In this document: positions 7,301 to 10,207 of the stretch, one piece after another
Numbering within the stretch: the stretch's first letter is position 1
How the letters are laid out: every line of letters starts with the position of its first letter
NCBI GenBank assembly: GCA_002413665.1
Contig: DHXK01000202.1
Location: 1-10,207, forward strand
Source: Legionellales bacterium UBA5158
GTDB taxonomy: Bacteria; Pseudomonadota; Gammaproteobacteria; DSM-16500
Reading direction: 5' to 3'
DNA length: 10,207 bases
Notes under the pieces: generated by a model
What the model was told of the DNA's origin: nothing
The model's database searches: none
What the model saw: the letters and a program-made list of their open reading frames with translations, nothing else
Position numbers and translations under genes: made by a program

Positions 7301-10129
7301 GTTTTGCTTGAGGTAACTTAAATCACCATCTGTTTTATATCCAATGAGATAATCTAAAGGGCTCACTAAAATGTGTGTTTGCGTTGTCACACTGCGACCG
7401 CTATCCGCTTCAAAACCTTCTGCAAAAAATGTTAGCTGATAGGTTGCTTTTTCAAAACGATCGAGCTTCAAATCAAATTGCGCCTGACCGTTATCATTCG
7501 TATGCACATCCGCCAATGTATCCGTAAAAACCTTAGGTGGCTTCAGAGGATCTAATAATGGATCACTAAAAATATAATTTGGAAATTGTGTAAATTTTAC
7601 TAATTCCGGCGTCAACAATACTTTCGCGCCCACCCTACGATCAGTCGCTGGTGCACCATATAAATTCCACAGACCTACATTCGCGGTTAAATTTGCGGGC
7701 TGTACCCAGCCTTGCACCTTCTCTGTTGATAAGTGTGCTGTGATACGCATAGTATCCGGTAAAAATTCAGCAACCCGTACCAACGTTGATCCCAACAAAT
7801 TACTGGGATGTTTGTCTTTTACGATAAACAAATTAATCGTGTACTGCCCAGTGGGTGATGAATCAGTTGTCATAAAATCTAATGACAAATAACCTGATGG
7901 GTCTAACGTGAATTTTTGATCTTTCACTGTCATGCCCCGTGGATCTGTAACGGTAGCTTCCAGAGGCAAACCTGCGGGTTGTGGCTGCACATACGCCTGC
8001 TTCACTATCATCGCCACATGCACAGTATCACCAGGGCGATAAATGCCTCGATCAGAAAAAACATAGGCACTTAAGGTTTGCAATTCTTCGCCATTATTAT
8101 AAACACCACCTATATCAAAACGAGAAAAATTCAACTGTCTTTCGAAATTGTTAAATGGCATAAATGCGACATCATTATTTAATTGTGCCAGATACACCGT
8201 TGGTTCACGTTCGTCAATAAAGTCCTTTAAAGTAGGGAAATTCACGTGTCCATCTGCATCGGTAGTGCGAGTTAAAATGGGCAAACCATTTTTACCTAAA
8301 ACAGAAATAACTGCATTCGCGACTGGCTTTCCTAGTGTAATGGATTCTACAAAGACATCATGACTTCCATCACTATTATCTTTAACCAATAACCCCATGT
8401 CAGTAATTAAAATCAAGCGACTGGATTTTACATTTAGTTCTTTTTTTTGACTTTCATCCCAACCCATTGCTTGAAGAAAAAATAAACCTTGTGGCCCACC
8501 TGTATTGGCTTTGGCTGATAAATATTTTCCTAAATCTAATGCGGTATATTGTTCTTTTGCTAAATCTGATGCATCAAACTGCTGCATCTCAGAAAATATT
8601 TCGCTGATGTTTTCTTGATTGAAATTCGGATTGATAAAACGTGGATTATTAAAATCACCACGAGTTTGTGTAATTAATTGATTAACATCGCCTGGCAAAA
8701 CACGAGCTATTTTAAATTTTACGCTGGGCACGCCTCGAATGATCACAGATAATTTCTTTTCGCCATTCAACGCGAGTAAAGCACCTTTATGTAAAAAACC
8801 AATTTCTTTAGGATATTCAGGTACTTTAATAACAGCTTCATAATTCTTGCTTAATGCAAAATTACCGAATCCTTTCACGCCTTGATCCAGTTTCAAATAA
8901 ATATAACGAGGTGTTTCAGCTTTAAATTTATAGCTATGTAAAGTTGCATTTTCGCGATCAGCAGGAATCGCAGTTAAATCCAAAGCAGTGGATAAAGCTA
9001 AAATGGCGGGTGTCACTTCACCCGGATTTTTCCACTCATAATCTTTCTTTGCATCCTCAGCGATAGTGACGGGATAGTCACTTGGCAATAAATACACATG
9101 TAGAGACTTATTCAATGCAGCGTCTGTCACGCCAAATGTAGTCTCCAGCGTGAGCACTTGCTCAGGCCTGTCTTTTTCATTTCTAACAATGGATGCGCCT
9201 GTCGCAGTGACTTTAAAATAGTTGGTAGCATCTGGAATGAGGACTTTTTGCGACACGGGCGATAATGTTTCTGACGATCCCACGCTGGCTTTAACACCTT
9301 TATCAATTGTTAAATCAACAAAACGTGCAACGTCACCTATGGGTAATGATTCTGAATGTAGATAAGCTTCTCGTTTACATTCATCATAATGAATCGTAAA
9401 TTTATAATGCTCTGTCTTCATGTTTTTTAATGCTTGTTGCATTAATGTGATTTTATTCTCTAAACTCACAGTATCAACAGGATAATTAAAACTAATTGTT
9501 GCAACCACTTGTCTTAACTGCGCATCAATTGGATCTTGATAAAACTTAATGTCAGGAATCGTAACTTGAAATCCTTGCGTTGAAAATTGATAGTCCATGC
9601 TTTTTAATTTAGCGGTATTCGTAAAAAATTGTTTGTTGAAATGAACAGAATAATTTTGTCCTGCTGGCCAATCTTCTGCTGGCGTAAACACAAGATGACT
9701 ATCAGTTTGCCATGTCCATTTACCAGCCTTCGCTGGCGTTAATCTAATTTCGTCAGTGACATCTTTGCCCACTTTTTTGAGAGGTGCTACTGACTGAGTT
9801 GAGAAGGCATCGCCCTGCTCTATACCAAAATCAATAGCCACAACGTCGGGGGTAGCGTTTTTAGTATTAGGGGTAATTTGTGGTGCGATAATATGTGCCG
9901 TGATAAGTACAGGCTGAGGACGATGCTGATACCAATAAGATCCAGAAAACAAGATAGCCAGAACGGCTAATATCCCAAACACGAAACGCCAACATTGTCC
10001 TGGGCGAGCTGTGCATCGATTACGTAATGACTCCAACCACTGTGGTCCACTCCAAGAGACTATGCCAAATATTCCAATAAAAAGAGTTTTAAATTTTGCA
10101 ACTATCTGAGAAAACAAGCCTTTTGGCAT
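4373..10129 (-). CDS. Alpha-2-macroglobulin family protein, thioester type, membrane-anchored
   Basis: Expected role: a protease trap at the periplasmic face of the inner membrane, where bait cleavage exposes a thioester that binds the attacking protease. I start it at ATG 10129-10127 (1918 aa) because GGAA lies 6 nt upstream; an in-frame GTG at 10141 would add four residues but has no ribosome binding site. Order: a basic cytoplasmic tail with C39 and C46; a membrane span at about 49-67; a beta-rich N-terminal region; an MG2 signature, DRGIYRPGD, at 693-701; a flexible GGDGG..LNPFKRK stretch at about 1233-1258, where a bait region would be expected; the A2M domain from FWSG at 1261; thioester motif CTEQ at 1472-1475; a helical thioester domain with GGFSYWPG; and a C-terminal receptor-binding-like domain ending near AMYDPQ. 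E. coli YfhM is shorter (about 1650 aa) and a lipoprotein; no lipobox is visible here. The usual partner gene pbpC (penicillin-binding protein 1C) is not downstream; the upstream side is unseen. Confidence 0.93.
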   Translation of the reverse strand: MPKGLFSQIVAKFKTLFIGIFGIVSWSGPQWLESLRNRCTARPGQCWRFVFGILAVLAILFSGSYWYQHRPQPVLITAHIIAPQITPNTKNATPDVVAIDFGIEQGDAFSTQSVAPLKKVGKDVTDEIRLTPAKAGKWTWQTDSHLVFTPAEDWPAGQNYSVHFNKQFFTNTAKLKSMDYQFSTQGFQVTIPDIKFYQDPIDAQLRQVVATISFNYPVDTVSLENKITLMQQALKNMKTEHYKFTIHYDECKREAYLHSESLPIGDVARFVDLTIDKGVKASVGSSETLSPVSQKVLIPDATNYFKVTATGASIVRNEKDRPEQVLTLETTFGVTDAALNKSLHVYLLPSDYPVTIAEDAKKDYEWKNPGEVTPAILALSTALDLTAIPADRENATLHSYKFKAETPRYIYLKLDQGVKGFGNFALSKNYEAVIKVPEYPKEIGFLHKGALLALNGEKKLSVIIRGVPSVKFKIARVLPGDVNQLITQTRGDFNNPRFINPNFNQENISEIFSEMQQFDASDLAKEQYTALDLGKYLSAKANTGGPQGLFFLQAMGWDESQKKELNVKSSRLILITDMGLLVKDNSDGSHDVFVESITLGKPVANAVISVLGKNGLPILTRTTDADGHVNFPTLKDFIDEREPTVYLAQLNNDVAFMPFNNFERQLNFSRFDIGGVYNNGEELQTLSAYVFSDRGIYRPGDTVHVAMIVKQAYVQPQPAGLPLEATVTDPRGMTVKDQKFTLDPSGYLSLDFMTTDSSPTGQYTINLFIVKDKHPSNLLGSTLVRVAEFLPDTMRITAHLSTEKVQGWVQPANLTANVGLWNLYGAPATDRRVGAKVLLTPELVKFTQFPNYIFSDPLLDPLKPPKVFTDTLADVHTNDNGQAQFDLKLDRFEKATYQLTFFAEGFEADSGRSVTTQTHILVSPLDYLIGYKTDGDLSYLKQNSQHQVHFIAVNSDLKQQAVTDLKIQLQSLRPVTTLVKKTDGTYQYQSLMQTSVVDTHEFSIAELGVDYVLATQQVGDYAVVVLDKQNSELSRLKFSVVGSAQQPLPKNAELTIKLDKNEFMPDTDIEMQITAPYVGAGLITIERDKVYAQQWFTASTTSSIQKIHIPKDFKGNGYVNVAFVRDWNSDEIFVSPLSYGIVPFMVNHADRAMNIDLDVPALARPGEDLIITYKSDKPGEIIVYAVDEGILQAAGYKTPDPLSFFFQKRALEVSTLQTLDQILPKFVQDRELSAVGGDGGEASALKTLNPFKRKTDLPVVFWSGIIDVDSASKQLVYHVPDYFNGSLRVMAVAVATDAVGAMTKTAEVRGNFVITPNVPTFVAPGDEFEVTASVANNVKDSGENALVTVQFITSPALELIGDAKQELKISEGKEQSVHFKLRAKSLLGSATLSFIADSLGKSSQINSTLSVRPATAYSTTLTSGYHASGHQSVDIDRVLYPEYRSVEAVISSNPLILVAGLNRYLDNYPFGCTEQLTSKVLPLLALAKQPWFATDARVVTDKISTFIQTLAQRQMSSGGFSYWPGIAANASNSFASVYALHFLTDAKAAGYDVPIEMLRSGLGYLKDLALETPTSLTQARVQAYAIYVLTRNEMVTTNYLTNLQIYLDQDKTLAWHNDIISAYIASTYQLLKSEKDANRFIEYYKPQQEQKDGDTDFYDKNVADAQYLYLIARHFPDRLPQLNDSVLMPLVNALNNSEISTILSGYTSLALSAYAEAYSVPASQGYSMTATLAYGKEKSLTQIDSIYQKVSLDDLVKKVNFSGPNKSGFFYQVTQAGFDKHPTEKIVKKGLEVDREYTDASGNVMTSVQVGNEMEVHIKLRALDNHYFSHIAIVDLLPGGFDVVRDSVIISDNIDYADVREDRVVFFTNAVPDVKEIVYRIKAVNVGKYVSPAILASAMYDPQVIANGLAGAITVIPA

Positions 10130-10135
10130 AAATGA

Positions 10136-10140
10136 TTCCA
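10136..10140 (-). promoter_or_regulatory. Ribosome binding site that decides the macroglobulin start
   Basis: TGGAA on the minus strand, with GGAA at 10139-10136, lies 6 nt before the ATG at 10129. The alternative GTG start at 10141 is preceded only by an AT-rich run (AATTAATAACA) without any purine-rich site, so the ATG is preferred. Confidence 0.45.
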
Positions 10141-10155
10141 CTGTTATTAATTTTT

Positions 10156-10184
10156 TTTATAACTCGTCGTTCTCATATAAACCG
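10156..10184 (-). promoter_or_regulatory. Weak promoter candidate for the macroglobulin gene
   Basis: On the minus strand, TATAAA at 10161-10156 is about 26 nt before the chosen ATG. The hexamer 17 bp upstream, CGGTTT at 10184-10179, is a poor -35 box and falls inside the right-edge repeat. The real promoter may lie beyond the window. Confidence 0.25.
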
Positions 10185-10207
10185 AGCCGCGACCGTGAGG
10201 GAGTGAT
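10164..10207. repeat. Second REP-like repeat, cut by the right edge
   Basis: GTCGTTCTC at 10166-10174 and GGGAGTGAT at 10199-10207 are opposite-facing degenerate copies of the GGGAATGAC core seen in the repeat at 4273-4358; each matches the core at seven of nine bases. The segment between them is unusually GC-rich (CCGAGCCGCGACCG) for this window. The element seems to continue past the edge. With only part visible, its identity is moderately supported. Confidence 0.4.

Noticed and set aside
5026..8363. Several 60 to 90 codon + strand open frames inside the macroglobulin gene
   Set aside because: All are antisense to continuous macroglobulin domains, and their compositions look like shadows of the real frame.

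Overview
This is an AT-rich window from what looks like a gammaproteobacterial chromosome. The gene content suggests Legionellales (Legionella/Coxiella relatives), but no rRNA or other phylogenetic marker is present, so this is inference. All four genes I can support lie on the minus strand, so transcription runs from right to left.

Layout, left to right. (1) At 1-451 is the 5' part of a minus-strand gene that runs off the left edge. It has 150 codons without a stop and a good ribosome binding site, and I do not recognise the protein. (2) At 452-743 is an intergenic stretch. It holds a tandem pair of -10-like boxes for the left gene and, on the opposite strand, a hairpin followed by T residues with no + strand gene to serve. 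(3) At 744-1019 is a small acidic conserved hypothetical protein of 91 aa. (4) At 1221-4181 is a 986-aa membrane-bound diguanylate cyclase with a multi-span N-terminal membrane domain, a periplasmic CHASE-like sensor, PAS, GAF and an intact GGDEF domain with its inhibitory site. (5) At 4182-4372 is an intergenic stretch holding the cyclase promoter and a double-hairpin REP-like repeat. (6) At 4373-10129 is a very large thioester-containing alpha-2-macroglobulin family protein, anchored by an N-terminal membrane segment and not by a lipid. (7) At 10130-10207 are its leader, a possible promoter and part of a second repeat of the same family, cut by the right edge.

The genes do not look like one tight operon. 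The gaps are about 190 to 290 bp and each gene has its own ribosome binding site and a plausible -10 box. The two large proteins both act at the cell envelope: the macroglobulin is expected to trap foreign proteases in the periplasm, and the cyclase to convert an external and internal signal into c-di-GMP. Nothing in the sequence ties them to one pathway. No tRNA, rRNA, CRISPR array, insertion sequence or phage gene was seen. I see no clearly new multi-gene system. The points most worth a second look are the lipobox-free macroglobulin form, the related repeats on both sides of it, the unrecognised left-edge gene, and the possible + strand transcript at 545-684.
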